DNA from: Marinovum sp.
GTDB taxonomy: Bacteria; Pseudomonadota; Alphaproteobacteria; Rhodobacterales; Rhodobacteraceae
DNA: 38,482 nt
Direction: 5' to 3'
NCBI GenBank assembly: GCA_022447495.1
Contig: JAKVBH010000032.1
Span: 1 to 38,482 of the forward strand
Below the pieces are notes generated by a model, which was not told the origin of the DNA, did not search any database, and saw nothing but the letters and a program-made list of their open reading frames with translations. Positions 1 to 8,419 of this stretch are shown piece after piece (position 1 is the stretch's first letter; every line of letters starts with the position of its first letter). A program made the translations under genes and the position numbers.

Positions 1-1
1 A

Positions 2-1378
2 GGATTAACGCACAGTCTCATTGGCAAAGCTGAAGAAGTATTGGTTGCCCGTGGGGTGGCGGCATCCTTGATGGTGGTGCGCGGTGCCGGGGCGTTGATG
101 AGTGCGCAACAGGCCAAGGAACGCCCAATAGAGACGATTCTGTCTGGCCCTGCGGCGTCAATTGTGGGAGCGCGTTGGCTGACAGGGGTGGAGACGGCGT
201 TGGTCTCTGACATTGGCGGCACAACAACTGACATTGCGCTGTTGCGCGATGGTAAACGCGCACGTGTTGGACGCTATCGAACAATGGTTGAAGCTGTCGC
301 CATGGGGACCCATGGTCTGGGCGGCGATAGCGCAGTGCGCATGCAAGATGGCCTGCGGCGTGGGGTCGATCTAGGACCGGAACGTGTCGTTCCATTGTCG
401 ATGTTGGCGCACGACGATCCGAGGGTCATCGCGCATCTCGAAGCGCAACTGCGTGGTCCGGCACCGGGAGAGTATGACGGCAAATTTGTGCGTCAAGTTC
501 TGTTCAATATCCCAGGTTTGGACGGACGAGAAGCCAAGGTCCTCAATCGTATTGATGGTATCATGCCGTTGTCCTCGGTTCTGCGTGCGCGGGTGGAGAC
601 ACAGGCGCTGGATCGCTTGCGTGCGCGGGGTATCGTTCAAATCGGTGGCGTGACGCCAACGGATGCGAGTCATGTTTTAGGATACAGTAGCGCATTTGAC
701 ACCGAGGCTGCGCGGCTGGGTCTCACTTTGATGGCGCGGCGTCGCGCCGGTGACGGTATGCCTCTGGCCGATACGCCCGAAGGTATGGCGCGCCTTATCG
801 AGGCGGAACTGCATCGTCGCACAGGCGTTGCTCTTATCGAAGCGGCGCTGTCTGAAGAGCCGTTGGACGAGAGCGCTCCGCAGGACTTGGCCGAGCATAT
901 TTTGATGACCTGCGCTTTTGCCCAGCACTCTGGTTTGCTTAAACTCTCTGCTGTGGTGAGTGTGCCGGTTGTGGGTTTGGGTGCCTCGGCGTCCACCTAT
1001 TACCCAGAGGTGGGCCGTCATCTTGGTACTGAGATGTTGTTGCCTGAGCATGGAGGCGTGGCCAATGCGATTGGAGCTGTGGTGGGTCGGATCACGATGC
1101 GTCGATCTGGGACGGTGACCTCCCCCTCTGAGGGGCTTTATCGGGCGCATATGCCGGGTGGTCCGTCGGATTTCTCGACGTCGGAAGCCGCGATAAATGC
1201 CATGTCCGAAGCTTTGTCTTCGGAGGCTGAAGCGGCTGCGCTTGTCGCTGGGGCCGCAGAAGTCGACGTGACTGTCGCCCTTGATGTGCGCAAGGCCCAG
1301 ATCGAAAGCCGAGAGGTTTTTGTTGAAGCTGAACTTCGGGTTGAAGCCAGCGGCCGTGCCCGCGTCGCGCGTTTATAA
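2..1378 (+). CDS. Hydantoinase/oxoprolinase family protein (3' part; 5' end outside window)
   Basis: The reading frame is open from base 2 of the window to the TAA at 1376-1378, so the gene begins upstream and about the last 458 codons are visible. The visible part carries the actin/hexokinase-like ATP-binding signature of the family (DIGGTTTDIALL, nt 218-253) and a late glycine/alanine-rich segment (VVGLGASASTYYPEVG, followed by HGGVANAIGAVVG near nt 1050-1086) typical of HyuA/oxoprolinase A chains. Family members hydrolyse 5-membered cyclic amides such as hydantoins or 5-oxoproline, with ATP. The substrate here cannot be read from sequence. The usual length is about 650-700 residues, so roughly a third is missing on the left. 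No partner subunit (HyuB type) follows; the next gene is dnaE2 after a 200-bp gap. Family confidence is high, specificity unknown. Confidence 0.85.
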   Translation, partial: GLTHSLIGKAEEVLVARGVAASLMVVRGAGALMSAQQAKERPIETILSGPAASIVGARWLTGVETALVSDIGGTTTDIALLRDGKRARVGRYRTMVEAVAMGTHGLGGDSAVRMQDGLRRGVDLGPERVVPLSMLAHDDPRVIAHLEAQLRGPAPGEYDGKFVRQVLFNIPGLDGREAKVLNRIDGIMPLSSVLRARVETQALDRLRARGIVQIGGVTPTDASHVLGYSSAFDTEAARLGLTLMARRRAGDGMPLADTPEGMARLIEAELHRRTGVALIEAALSEEPLDESAPQDLAEHILMTCAFAQHSGLLKLSAVVSVPVVGLGASASTYYPEVGRHLGTEMLLPEHGGVANAIGAVVGRITMRRSGTVTSPSEGLYRAHMPGGPSDFSTSEAAINAMSEALSSEAEAAALVAGAAEVDVTVALDVRKAQIESREVFVEAELRVEASGRARVARL

Positions 1379-1506
1379 AGAGCTATTTGCGGTTGTGTAG
1401 GCTTGCCGGGTGGACCCCGCGCGGACTCAATAAACACTGCACACAAGAGACTAGTTAACACCATTACCAATGCGCGGCGCCCATCCGACCTTTGACTCCA
1501 AATTAA

Positions 1507-1521
1507 GAACAAATGATGAAT
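1507..1521 (+). promoter_or_regulatory. Candidate LexA (SOS) box upstream of dnaE2
   Basis: GAAC-N7-GAAT lies 60 bp before the dnaE2 start. The alphaproteobacterial LexA operator is GTTC-N7-GTTC, which reads GAAC-N7-GAAC on the other strand, so seven of the eight fixed bases match with exact spacing. Its position in front of a polymerase normally under SOS control supports the call. The single mismatch and the shortness of the motif keep confidence moderate. Confidence 0.5.
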
Positions 1522-1580
1522 ATAATACCTCGACTCACCACCTCATAGCCATTTCTTTGCCATGAACTGATTAGGAGCCC

Positions 1581-4532
1581 ATGTTTGCTGAGCTATCGAT
1601 TACGTCGAATTTTACCTTTCTGACCGGCGCCTCCCATCCGGAGGAATACATGCGCCGTGCTGCAGAGATGGGGATGGATGCGATTGCGATTGCCGATGAA
1701 AATTCGGTGGCGGGGATCGTGCGCGCCCATACAGAGGCGTGCGACATTTCCCGTCGCGTGAAAGAGAGGGCGGAGTGGGACGATGCCCATGGTTTGATTG
1801 GTCCGCCGTGCCCTTGGTCTACTGAAGTGGGTGTCATCCGGCGGGCAACGCCTCGGCTGATCCCGGCGGCGCGGTTGGTTTTTACCGAAGGGTTGGAAAT
1901 CACTGTAATTGCACAGACGCGCAAAGGCTGGGCGAGCTTATGCCGGTTGATTTCCTTGGGTCGGCTCAGGGCCGAGAAGGGGGACTGTGTCCTACATTTG
2001 TCTGATCTGATCCAACTTGGGACTGATGGGTTGGTGCTTTTGCTTCATGCGCCCGACACTCCGTCTCCAGCGTGGCACAAACACGTCCGGCGGCTACGCT
2101 ATCATGTGCGCGCTGATGTCCATCTGCTCATGGGGCCACAGTATGATGGGATGGATCATGGGCGATTTGCGCAGATGGCCGATTTGGGGCGTGACCTTCG
2201 CCTGCCGTTGATTGCTTCTGCGCTGCCGATGATGCATCACGGACGGCGGCGACGGTTGGCCGATGTGCTAACAGCGGTCCGGCTGGGGTGTACGGTTGAT
2301 CGGTTAGGCCATGCCGCGCTTCTGAATGCGGAACAAAGGCTGCGCTCAGAGCGCGAGATGGGCCGTATCTTCCGTGACTACCCCGAGGCTCTGGCGCGGT
2401 CAGGTGAGATTGTGAGCGCGTGCACCTTCTCGCTTGATGATCTTCGGTATGAGTACCCTTCCGAGATTGCCGATGGCGAAAGCCCGTCTGATCGGCTGCG
2501 CAGGTTGGCGATCCACGGCCTCAACTGGCGCTATCCCGATAGTGCGCCAGAGAAGGTTCGGGCCATGATGGAACATGAGCTCACCCTCATAAGTAAACTG
2601 AAGTACGAGCCCTATTTTCTCACCGTGCGCGATGTGGTGGCCTTCGCGCGTTCGCGTGGCATCCTATGCCAGGGGCGGGGCTCGGCGGCCAATTCAGTGG
2701 TGTGCTTTTGCCTTGGTATCACTTCGGTGAGCCCCGAGATCGGCACAATGGTCTTTGAACGGTTTGTGTCCGAGGCGCGTAATGAGCCACCGGATATCGA
2801 CGTCGATTTCGAACATGAGCGTCGCGAAGAGGTCATTCAACACATCTACAAACGCTATGGCCGTCACCGAGCGGGACTTTGTGCCACGGTCATCCACTAT
2901 CGTGGCAAACGGGCGATCCGCGAGGTGGGTGCGGCCATGGGACTCAGCCAAGACACCATTGGCGCGCTGAGTTCGCAGCTTTGGGGGTTCTTCTCGACCA
3001 CAGGGATTGAAACCGAACGCATGGCCGAAATTGGCCTAGATGCGCGCGACCCGGCGCTCGCCCAGACCATCGAGCTTGTCCATGAGATCGTGGGCTTTCC
3101 TCGACATCTCTCGCAACACGTGGGTGGGTTCATCATGACCGAGGGTCGGTTGGATGAGTTGGTCCCGGTGGAGAACGCGACGATGGAGGATCGCACGGTT
3201 ATCTGTTGGGACAAAGACGACATCGACAGCCTCGGCATCCTCAAGGTCGATGTACTTGCCCTTGGGATGCTCTCGTGCATTCGCAAAAGCTTTGATCTTC
3301 TACACCAGCACCATGGCCAGGAGTGGAGTCTTGCCACTCTCCCGGCTGAGGACCCGGTGGTCTATGACATGCTGTGTCGCGCCGATAGTATTGGCGTGTT
3401 CCAAGTCGAGAGTCGGGCCCAGATGAACTTTCTGCCGCGTATGAAGCCGCGGTGTTTTTATGATTTGGTGATCGAAGTGGCGATCATCCGGCCTGGGCCA
3501 ATTCAAGGGGACATGGTCCACCCCTATATCCGCCGCCGCAATGGCGAAGAGCAGGTGAGCTTTCCCTCTGATGAGTTGGGTGAGGTGCTGGGTAAGACGC
3601 TCGGTGTGCCGCTCTTCCAAGAGCAAGCCATGCAGATCGCCATCGTGGGTGCCGGGTTCACCCCCGAAGAGGCGGATCGCCTGCGTCGCTCGCTCGCAAC
3701 GTTCAAGAAACATGGCAATGTTTCCGAGATGCGCGGGCGCTTCCTGCGGGGGATGAAGGCCAATGGCTATGATGACGATTTCGCGGAGCGGTGCTTTAGT
3801 CAGATCGAGGGCTTCGGATCTTATGGCTTCCCCGAAAGCCACGCGGCGAGTTTCGCGCTTTTGGTCTATGCCTCGGCGTGGATCAAATGCCACCATCCCG
3901 GCATCTTCGCCTGTGCGCTTTTGAACTCTCAACCCATGGGCTTTTATGCCCCGGCTCAGATCGTGCGCGATGCCCGTGAACACGGCGTGACCGTGTGGCC
4001 GATCTGCATCCAGAATTCCTATTGGGACAATGTGATGGAGCCCGATGGGCGTGGCGGCCTGGCCCTGCGCCTTGGCTTTCGGCAGGTCAAGGGCCTGAAG
4101 GAAGAGGATGCAGCATGGATTTGTGCGGCGCGGGGCAATGGGTATCGCTCGGTCACCGATGTCTGGCGCCGTGCGGGGCTTGGTATTGCGGTGATTGCAC
4201 GGTTGGCAGAGGCCGATGTCTTTGCCGATCTGATGACCCGACGTGAGGCGCTTTGGGAAGCCAAAGCGCTCAGCGGCGATGGAGAGCTACCGCTTTTCTC
4301 AGGCGATATGGACGGCGAGGCCATCTTCGAACCCACGGCACATCTCCCGCAGATGACCATGGGCGAAGAGGTGGTCGAAGATTATGTGGCCACAAGGCTC
4401 AGCCTCAAAGCCCACCCCATGGCACTCCTGCGCGAACGGCTCACGCCCGATCTCCGCCAAACCCGCCCGCGCGAGCATTTTAAAGCACCGGATTTTTCAA
4501 AGATCAGCTATACGCGCGGCAACCCGGATTAA
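1581..4532 (+). CDS. dnaE2: Error-prone DNA polymerase DnaE2 (C-terminal OB domain missing)
   Basis: This 983-residue C-family polymerase of the DnaE2 (ImuC) type performs translesion synthesis during DNA-damage-induced mutagenesis. The N-terminal PHP domain starts FAELSITSNFTFLTGASHPE. The polymerase core has the paired catalytic aspartates PDIDVDF (about residues 404-410) and the third one in KVDVLALGML (about 554-563), followed by fingers and helix-hairpin-helix regions (GFGSYGFPESHAASFALLVY). The start is ATG 1581 with AGGAG just upstream. The C-terminus stops soon after the conserved SLKAHPMALLRERL. DnaE2 proteins usually continue for about 100 more residues with a nucleic-acid-binding OB-fold, and no frame in the 95 bp before the next gene encodes it. 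imuA and imuB, the usual partners, are not adjacent. A LexA-like box lies upstream. The identity is secure; the functional effect of the truncation is unknown. Confidence 0.93.
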   Translation: MFAELSITSNFTFLTGASHPEEYMRRAAEMGMDAIAIADENSVAGIVRAHTEACDISRRVKERAEWDDAHGLIGPPCPWSTEVGVIRRATPRLIPAARLVFTEGLEITVIAQTRKGWASLCRLISLGRLRAEKGDCVLHLSDLIQLGTDGLVLLLHAPDTPSPAWHKHVRRLRYHVRADVHLLMGPQYDGMDHGRFAQMADLGRDLRLPLIASALPMMHHGRRRRLADVLTAVRLGCTVDRLGHAALLNAEQRLRSEREMGRIFRDYPEALARSGEIVSACTFSLDDLRYEYPSEIADGESPSDRLRRLAIHGLNWRYPDSAPEKVRAMMEHELTLISKLKYEPYFLTVRDVVAFARSRGILCQGRGSAANSVVCFCLGITSVSPEIGTMVFERFVSEARNEPPDIDVDFEHERREEVIQHIYKRYGRHRAGLCATVIHYRGKRAIREVGAAMGLSQDTIGALSSQLWGFFSTTGIETERMAEIGLDARDPALAQTIELVHEIVGFPRHLSQHVGGFIMTEGRLDELVPVENATMEDRTVICWDKDDIDSLGILKVDVLALGMLSCIRKSFDLLHQHHGQEWSLATLPAEDPVVYDMLCRADSIGVFQVESRAQMNFLPRMKPRCFYDLVIEVAIIRPGPIQGDMVHPYIRRRNGEEQVSFPSDELGEVLGKTLGVPLFQEQAMQIAIVGAGFTPEEADRLRRSLATFKKHGNVSEMRGRFLRGMKANGYDDDFAERCFSQIEGFGSYGFPESHAASFALLVYASAWIKCHHPGIFACALLNSQPMGFYAPAQIVRDAREHGVTVWPICIQNSYWDNVMEPDGRGGLALRLGFRQVKGLKEEDAAWICAARGNGYRSVTDVWRRAGLGIAVIARLAEADVFADLMTRREALWEAKALSGDGELPLFSGDMDGEAIFEPTAHLPQMTMGEEVVEDYVATRLSLKAHPMALLRERLTPDLRQTRPREHFKAPDFSKISYTRGNPD

Positions 4533-4558
4533 GAGGCGAAAGGCTACTTTCTCTTACA

Positions 4559-4606
4559 CCAGATATTCATCTGGCAAAAATATCCCCGCCGGAGGCTTCC
4601 GCCCTC
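4559..4606. repeat. Candidate dispersed intergenic element with hairpin
   Basis: Between the convergent dnaE2 and matB genes lies a 6-bp hairpin (CCAGAT-ATTC-ATCTGG, 4559-4574). It is followed on the plus strand by CAAAAATATCCCCGCCGGAG and a second short GC-rich stem. From memory, the minus-strand reading (GGCGGGGATATTTTTG next to CCAGATGAA) recurs in intergenic regions of many Rhodobacteraceae. Only one copy occurs in this window, so repetition is not shown here. It could also act as a weak terminator for either gene. Confidence 0.4.
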
Positions 4607-4627
4607 AATCACACAGACAAACAGCCC

Positions 4628-6127
4628 TTAGCTTGCGATATCGACGTGGTCCTGGCGCAGGATGTTCTTTTGCACTTTGCCCATTGTGTTGCGCGGGAGC
4701 GCATCGAGTTGGACATAGTGCCGGGGGTGTTTGAAGCGGGCCAGTGCCTCATCCACGCGGGCTTTCAGCGTGTCGATCTCACAGGTTTCATCACCCACAA
4801 TCGCCGCCACAACCGTCTCGCCAAAGTCGGCATGTGCCACGCCAAAGACCGCACTTTCCACGATGCCGGGGCAGTCGTTGAGCACGTCTTCGATCTCTTT
4901 CGGATAGATGTTGTAGCCGCCAGAGATAATGAGGTCCTTGGCCCGGCCCACAATGGTAATGCGGCCGTCTTCATCTGATGTGGCGAGGTCACCCGTGAGG
5001 AAAAAGCCATTGTCGCGAATTTCTTCGGCGGTCTTTTCGGGCATCTTCCAATAGCCTTGGAACACGTTGGCGCCACGGACTTCGATCATGCCGATTTCAC
5101 CTTTGGGTAGCTCTTCACCTGTCGCTGGATCGGTGACTTTGACCTCCACGCCAGGCAACGCATAGCCCACGGTTCCGGCGATTCGGGCGCCGTCGTAAGG
5201 GTTGGACGTAATCATATTTGTTTCAGTCATCCCGTAGCGTTCTAGGATGCGGTGCCCGGTACGGCCCTCAAACGCTTCATGTGTTTCTGCCAAAAGCGGC
5301 GCAGAGCCGGAGATGAACAAACGCATGTTTGAGGTTATGTCTTTGGTGAATCGAGGCTCATCCAAAAGGCGAGTGTAGAACGTCGGTACGCCCATCATCA
5401 AAGTAGATTGGGGCAGCTCTTCGAGTAACTTGTCGCGATCAAACGCCGACATAAGACGCACTCGCGCACTGGCAAGAAGCGACGTGTTTAGGGCCACAAA
5501 AAGTCCATGGGTGTGGAAAATAGGAAGCGCGTGCAGGAGCCTGTCCTGGTCGTTGATTTGCCATAGATTGATGAGGCTCTGCGCGTTGGAGAGCAGGTTC
5601 TCGTGGGACATCATCGCGCCTTTGGATCGGCCTGTCGTCCCCGACGTATAGAGAAGCGCTGCGAGGTCGTCTTTACTACGTGCTCGTGTCTCAAACGTGC
5701 AGGGTTTTTTGTCTGCCGTTGCGCTGAGTGTGCCAAGTTCGCCCAAAGAAAACAGTGTCCCGTTGTTGGCCTCCGCCAAGCCCGCAAGCGTCTCCACATC
5801 CTTGGCATCGCAGACAATGACCTTGGGTGCGGCGTCGCCTACGAAATAGGTCAGCTCCGCTTGGGTATATCCTGTATTAAGTGGGACATATACGCCGCCA
5901 GCTTGCACCGTGCCCGCATAGAGGGCAACCGTATCTACGAGCTTAGGAGCTTGGACAACGACGCGGTCACCGGGCGTCAGACCCGCCTCTGTCAAAACAT
6001 GCGCGATCTGCGCCGCGCGCGCAACAAAACTGGTGTAGGTGACCGTGCTACCGTCATCGAGATCGAAGAACACAGCGTCGTTGCGGGCATTGCGCGCAAA
6101 AATGGCGTCATAGAGAACGTTGGTCAC
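4628..6127 (-). CDS. matB: Malonyl-CoA synthetase-like acyl-CoA ligase (MatB type)
   Basis: This 499-residue ANL-superfamily adenylating enzyme would convert a free acid, most likely malonate or methylmalonate, to the CoA thioester with ATP in the cytoplasm. The phosphate loop is YTSGTTGRSKGAMMSHEN, the adenine motif is RYGMTETNMITSNPYDG, the hinge is TGDLATSDEDGRITIVGRAKD, and the C-terminal catalytic lysine motif is LPRNTMGKVQKN. Length and the RYGMTET block fit MatB better than long-chain ligases. I placed the start at GTG 6127: AAGGA lies 9 nt upstream and family proteins begin near NVLYDAIF. An ATG seven codons earlier (6148) has no ribosome-binding site. No malonyl-CoA decarboxylase or transporter gene lies nearby, so it appears to be a single-gene unit. 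The substrate assignment is family-based inference. Confidence 0.85.
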   Translation of the reverse strand: MTNVLYDAIFARNARNDAVFFDLDDGSTVTYTSFVARAAQIAHVLTEAGLTPGDRVVVQAPKLVDTVALYAGTVQAGGVYVPLNTGYTQAELTYFVGDAAPKVIVCDAKDVETLAGLAEANNGTLFSLGELGTLSATADKKPCTFETRARSKDDLAALLYTSGTTGRSKGAMMSHENLLSNAQSLINLWQINDQDRLLHALPIFHTHGLFVALNTSLLASARVRLMSAFDRDKLLEELPQSTLMMGVPTFYTRLLDEPRFTKDITSNMRLFISGSAPLLAETHEAFEGRTGHRILERYGMTETNMITSNPYDGARIAGTVGYALPGVEVKVTDPATGEELPKGEIGMIEVRGANVFQGYWKMPEKTAEEIRDNGFFLTGDLATSDEDGRITIVGRAKDLIISGGYNIYPKEIEDVLNDCPGIVESAVFGVAHADFGETVVAAIVGDETCEIDTLKARVDEALARFKHPRHYVQLDALPRNTMGKVQKNILRQDHVDIAS

Positions 6128-6299
6128 AGGCTCGGTTCCTTCGTGCATTGCGGAAGAGGCGCGTTGACTAGGGTTTGCACCTCTTTTGCCGTAGTGACAA
6201 CGCCACCCGCGGCAAAGTCTTCATGGTGTCGCTCGGTTGTGTTCAAGTCATAGAGGTGGCTCTGTTTCTCAAATTGGGATTTGAGAGTATTTGCCCTTA

Positions 6300-6599
6300 T
6301 CCCGGAATGACTTATCCTACAGGCTCAGTGATAGGTATGCCCAGTGTTGTGGCGCGAGTCGGCGAACAGTTTTCAAGTGTCGTGCCGGAAGATCAGCATG
6401 CAGAGATTGCGGTGATCTTTATCAATAACAACATCGGCTTTTTTTGGGGATCGGCCAGCTAGCCAATATCAATCTCGATGCCTATCCATCGGAACGGTTT
6501 GGTTTTGTAGCCGGTGTGATATCTGACGGAGCCGACGGTTCTTCGCACCGATTAGCGAACCAATCCAGAGTTCCCTGGGAGAGCGGTAGCGCCCAAGGC
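6300..6599 (+). pseudogene. HlyD-family secretion adaptor remnant, frameshifted
   Basis: Two adjacent frames together spell the C-terminal beta-barrel region of an HlyD/bacteriocin-type membrane-fusion protein. Frame 1 (to the TAG at 6460-6462) gives VVARVGEQFSSVVPEDQHAE then INNNIGF. The next frame continues FLGIGQLANINLDAYPSERF then GFVAG, ending in TGA at about 6599. The switch falls in a run of seven Ts (6439-6445), which suggests a slipped base. The pattern V(V)xxGExFxxxVP...IGFxxxGQxxxxxxDAYPxxRFG is characteristic of adaptors that pair with peptidase-containing ABC exporters. The N-terminal membrane segment and coiled coil are absent, so this is a decayed fragment. It is unrelated in position to the intact HlyD gene at 23.1 kb. 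The left boundary is approximate. Confidence 0.6.
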
Positions 6600-6779
6600 T
6601 GAACCAAAATCTTCTCCTGATGAAGAGAAAACCCAATAAAATACAATGACACCTAACGTAGAATAACGAGTATTATCCATTGTTATGGCAACAAATCCTC
6701 CAAGGAGGATGCTCAGTATTTATAGTCGAATCTTCAAACCCATAAAAATTTGCCACCTGTGTAAGTTGTCAACAATAAG
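6600..6779. other. AT-rich gap with no recognisable gene
   Basis: This stretch has stops in all frames, is visibly richer in A and T than its surroundings, and contains no ORF, tRNA or clear repeat that I can support. It separates two decayed gene fragments and probably belongs to the same degenerating patch. Confidence 0.4.
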
Positions 6780-7046
6780 TTAGAAGCTGGAACCACAGCT
6801 AAAGCTGTTTGCGGCTATACCTACTTCCCCAAGAGTGCCAGCACTTGCAACGGCGGCAACGATACTGAATCTTCTTGTTGCGATATCGTCTACTGGACTA
6901 CCGCTATTGTTTATATCGAGCGCGGTTTTCCAAATACCACCATTAGAATATCCACCGCCACGGGCTACCACTCTTTCAAGACCCTTGGATAACCAACCGG
7001 CGCCAAAGGATGAGGTGTCGAAGAGATCATCGGAAAAGGATGTTTA
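6780..7046 (-). pseudogene. Possible C-type-lectin/FGE-fold protein fragment
   Basis: A minus-strand frame open from the TAA at about 7047 to its stop at 6780 encodes VVARGGGYSNGGIWKTALDI, then NNSGSPVDDIATRRFSIVAA. The order RGG-x-(Y/W)-x-N-G ... AL-x-(I/L)-NN-(S/A)-x-S ... (G)F-x-(V/C)-A resembles the C-terminal end of formylglycine-generating-enzyme/C-type-lectin-fold domains found in surface and phage-fibre-like proteins. There is no convincing start codon or ribosome-binding site, and the typical GFR is degraded to RRF. I read it as the tail of a broken gene. Similarity is judged by eye only. Confidence 0.3.
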
Positions 7047-7141
7047 GGATAAGCTAGACATTTTCATGTCTCACCTTCGGTTTCGACAAAGTCGTGATAA
7101 CCTGACCTAACTTGATGTTTGTCGGGATCGCTTCCGGCGGC

Positions 7142-7828
7142 TCATTCGATGTTCGTAGTTCGTTTTTCCGCGGCACTTGCAAATAGTCTTATGGTCGGTT
7201 TGATGAGGGGCTTGTAGGCATAGCGCAAGAACCAACCGGGAAAGAATGTACCTCTTTCTTCATAGGCAACACGGGCACGCGGATGTTCCATAAACCGAAA
7301 CCCTGAAGGCCGATATCCTGGATTTTGCACATAGAATGCAATTCGATTGATATACTTGATATTCTTATAACCATAATGGTCTGGCGCAATCAGGCGAAGC
7401 GGAGCGCCATGTTCCCCGGATAAAGGTTGGTCGTTCAAGCGATCCGCCAAGATGACGTTATCTTGCAAAAGATCGCGTAGCGGTAGGCTGCTTCTGGCAC
7501 CATCTCGCGCCTTGAGAATGACAAAGGTTGCATTGTCATCCGGTTTCGCCATGGGGCAAATGAGCTGCTCAAAGACATGTTTGAACAGTATGCCTTCCCA
7601 TTTCAAACCAAGGCTGCTCCATGTCGTTACACAATGAAAATCGGCAACGATATTTACTCGTTTCAGTTCGCCGAGTTCCTTGCCCAGTGTCAGCTCGTGC
7701 CCTACGTCTCCGCAGATGTGAAGTTGGGGCTTTTCCATTTGATTGGGAAATCGATTGGCAAATTGCGTGAGGCCGAATCTTGGCATCTTGCCAATGTTGA
7801 ATTGACCTCTGGGCAGTGTCGATGACAT
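7142..7828 (-). CDS. Sulfite-oxidase-like molybdopterin-dependent oxidoreductase
   Basis: This 228-residue protein matches the Oxidored_molyb (sulfite oxidase/YedY core) family. It has the conserved cysteine that ligates molybdenum in DFHCVTTWSSLGLKWEG and the pterin-pocket motif GAPLRLIAPDHYGYKNIKYI. It has no signal or Tat peptide, unlike periplasmic YedY/MsrP, so a cytoplasmic location is expected. The protein is short, essentially the cofactor domain without the dimerisation domain, like other stand-alone family members. ATG 7828 has AAGGA 8 nt upstream. The natural substrate and electron partner are unknown, and no haem or quinone partner gene lies next to it. It lies inside an AT-richer patch flanked by gene remnants, so lateral acquisition is possible. 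It appears intact. Confidence 0.8.
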   Translation of the reverse strand: MSSTLPRGQFNIGKMPRFGLTQFANRFPNQMEKPQLHICGDVGHELTLGKELGELKRVNIVADFHCVTTWSSLGLKWEGILFKHVFEQLICPMAKPDDNATFVILKARDGARSSLPLRDLLQDNVILADRLNDQPLSGEHGAPLRLIAPDHYGYKNIKYINRIAFYVQNPGYRPSGFRFMEHPRARVAYEERGTFFPGWFLRYAYKPLIKPTIRLFASAAEKRTTNIE

Positions 7829-8033
7829 TCGCTGTGTCCTTTAATCGTTCTTTTTGGAGGCCGATTCGTGAGCTACTGCTTAGTCAGTCATCTGTTCTTC
7901 ACCGGCCAGACCTGAGTGGTCCAGATTTAAGGAGCTCAGAAAATCTGCTATCTGAACGCGTGCTTTGCCGCTGTTTACTGCTATAGCCAAACTATTCTGT
8001 CAGCATTTTCAGTAGGAAGAGAACAAAACGCAA

Positions 8034-8324
8034 GTGCCTGTTTTAAAGCATGAGATTTCTTCGGACGGACTCCACAAGCCCCGCTTTGCGATCGGTTTGG
8101 TAGCTGTGCCCTCGGCGACTAGCATGATCATTGCGCCCTTGACGAATTTGATCATTTATTCCCTCATAGCTGGGCAATCTATGGGCGACACGTTCTTGGC
8201 GGTCCATCAGTCGAACTTTTGGATCATCATGCTCGTCTCCGTGCCGCTGATGCTTCTGGTGCTCTTCGTCTTGATCGACTTCCCAAAGAGTTTGGCGTCG
8301 CTGCAATGTAGTCAACGATCATAA
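8034..8324 (+). CDS. Hypothetical small membrane protein, possibly a fragment
   Basis: This is a 96-residue ORF from GTG 8034 with two hydrophobic segments (about residues 20-46 and 61-83, the second WIIMLVSVPLMLLVLFVLI). The alternation of hydrophobic helices with a short polar loop resembles one helical pair of a larger transporter, but I recognise no family. AGGAAGAG lies 13 nt or more upstream, which is a poor ribosome-binding position. Its place among gene remnants makes a transporter fragment as likely as a real small gene. Confidence 0.3.
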   Translation: MPVLKHEISSDGLHKPRFAIGLVAVPSATSMIIAPLTNLIIYSLIAGQSMGDTFLAVHQSNFWIIMLVSVPLMLLVLFVLIDFPKSLASLQCSQRS

Positions 8325-8419
8325 ATTTACAAACTTAGAAGGTGCTAATTCACGGATTTTTATGTGCTCTTATGATCCGCGCCCTAAGTATAAGCGCAAC
8401 CGCATGAAGGGATAGCACT

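Noticed and set aside
3300..3983. 227-codon antisense frame inside dnaE2
   Set aside because: It is histidine/arginine-rich with no recognisable domain and lies fully within the conserved polymerase core.
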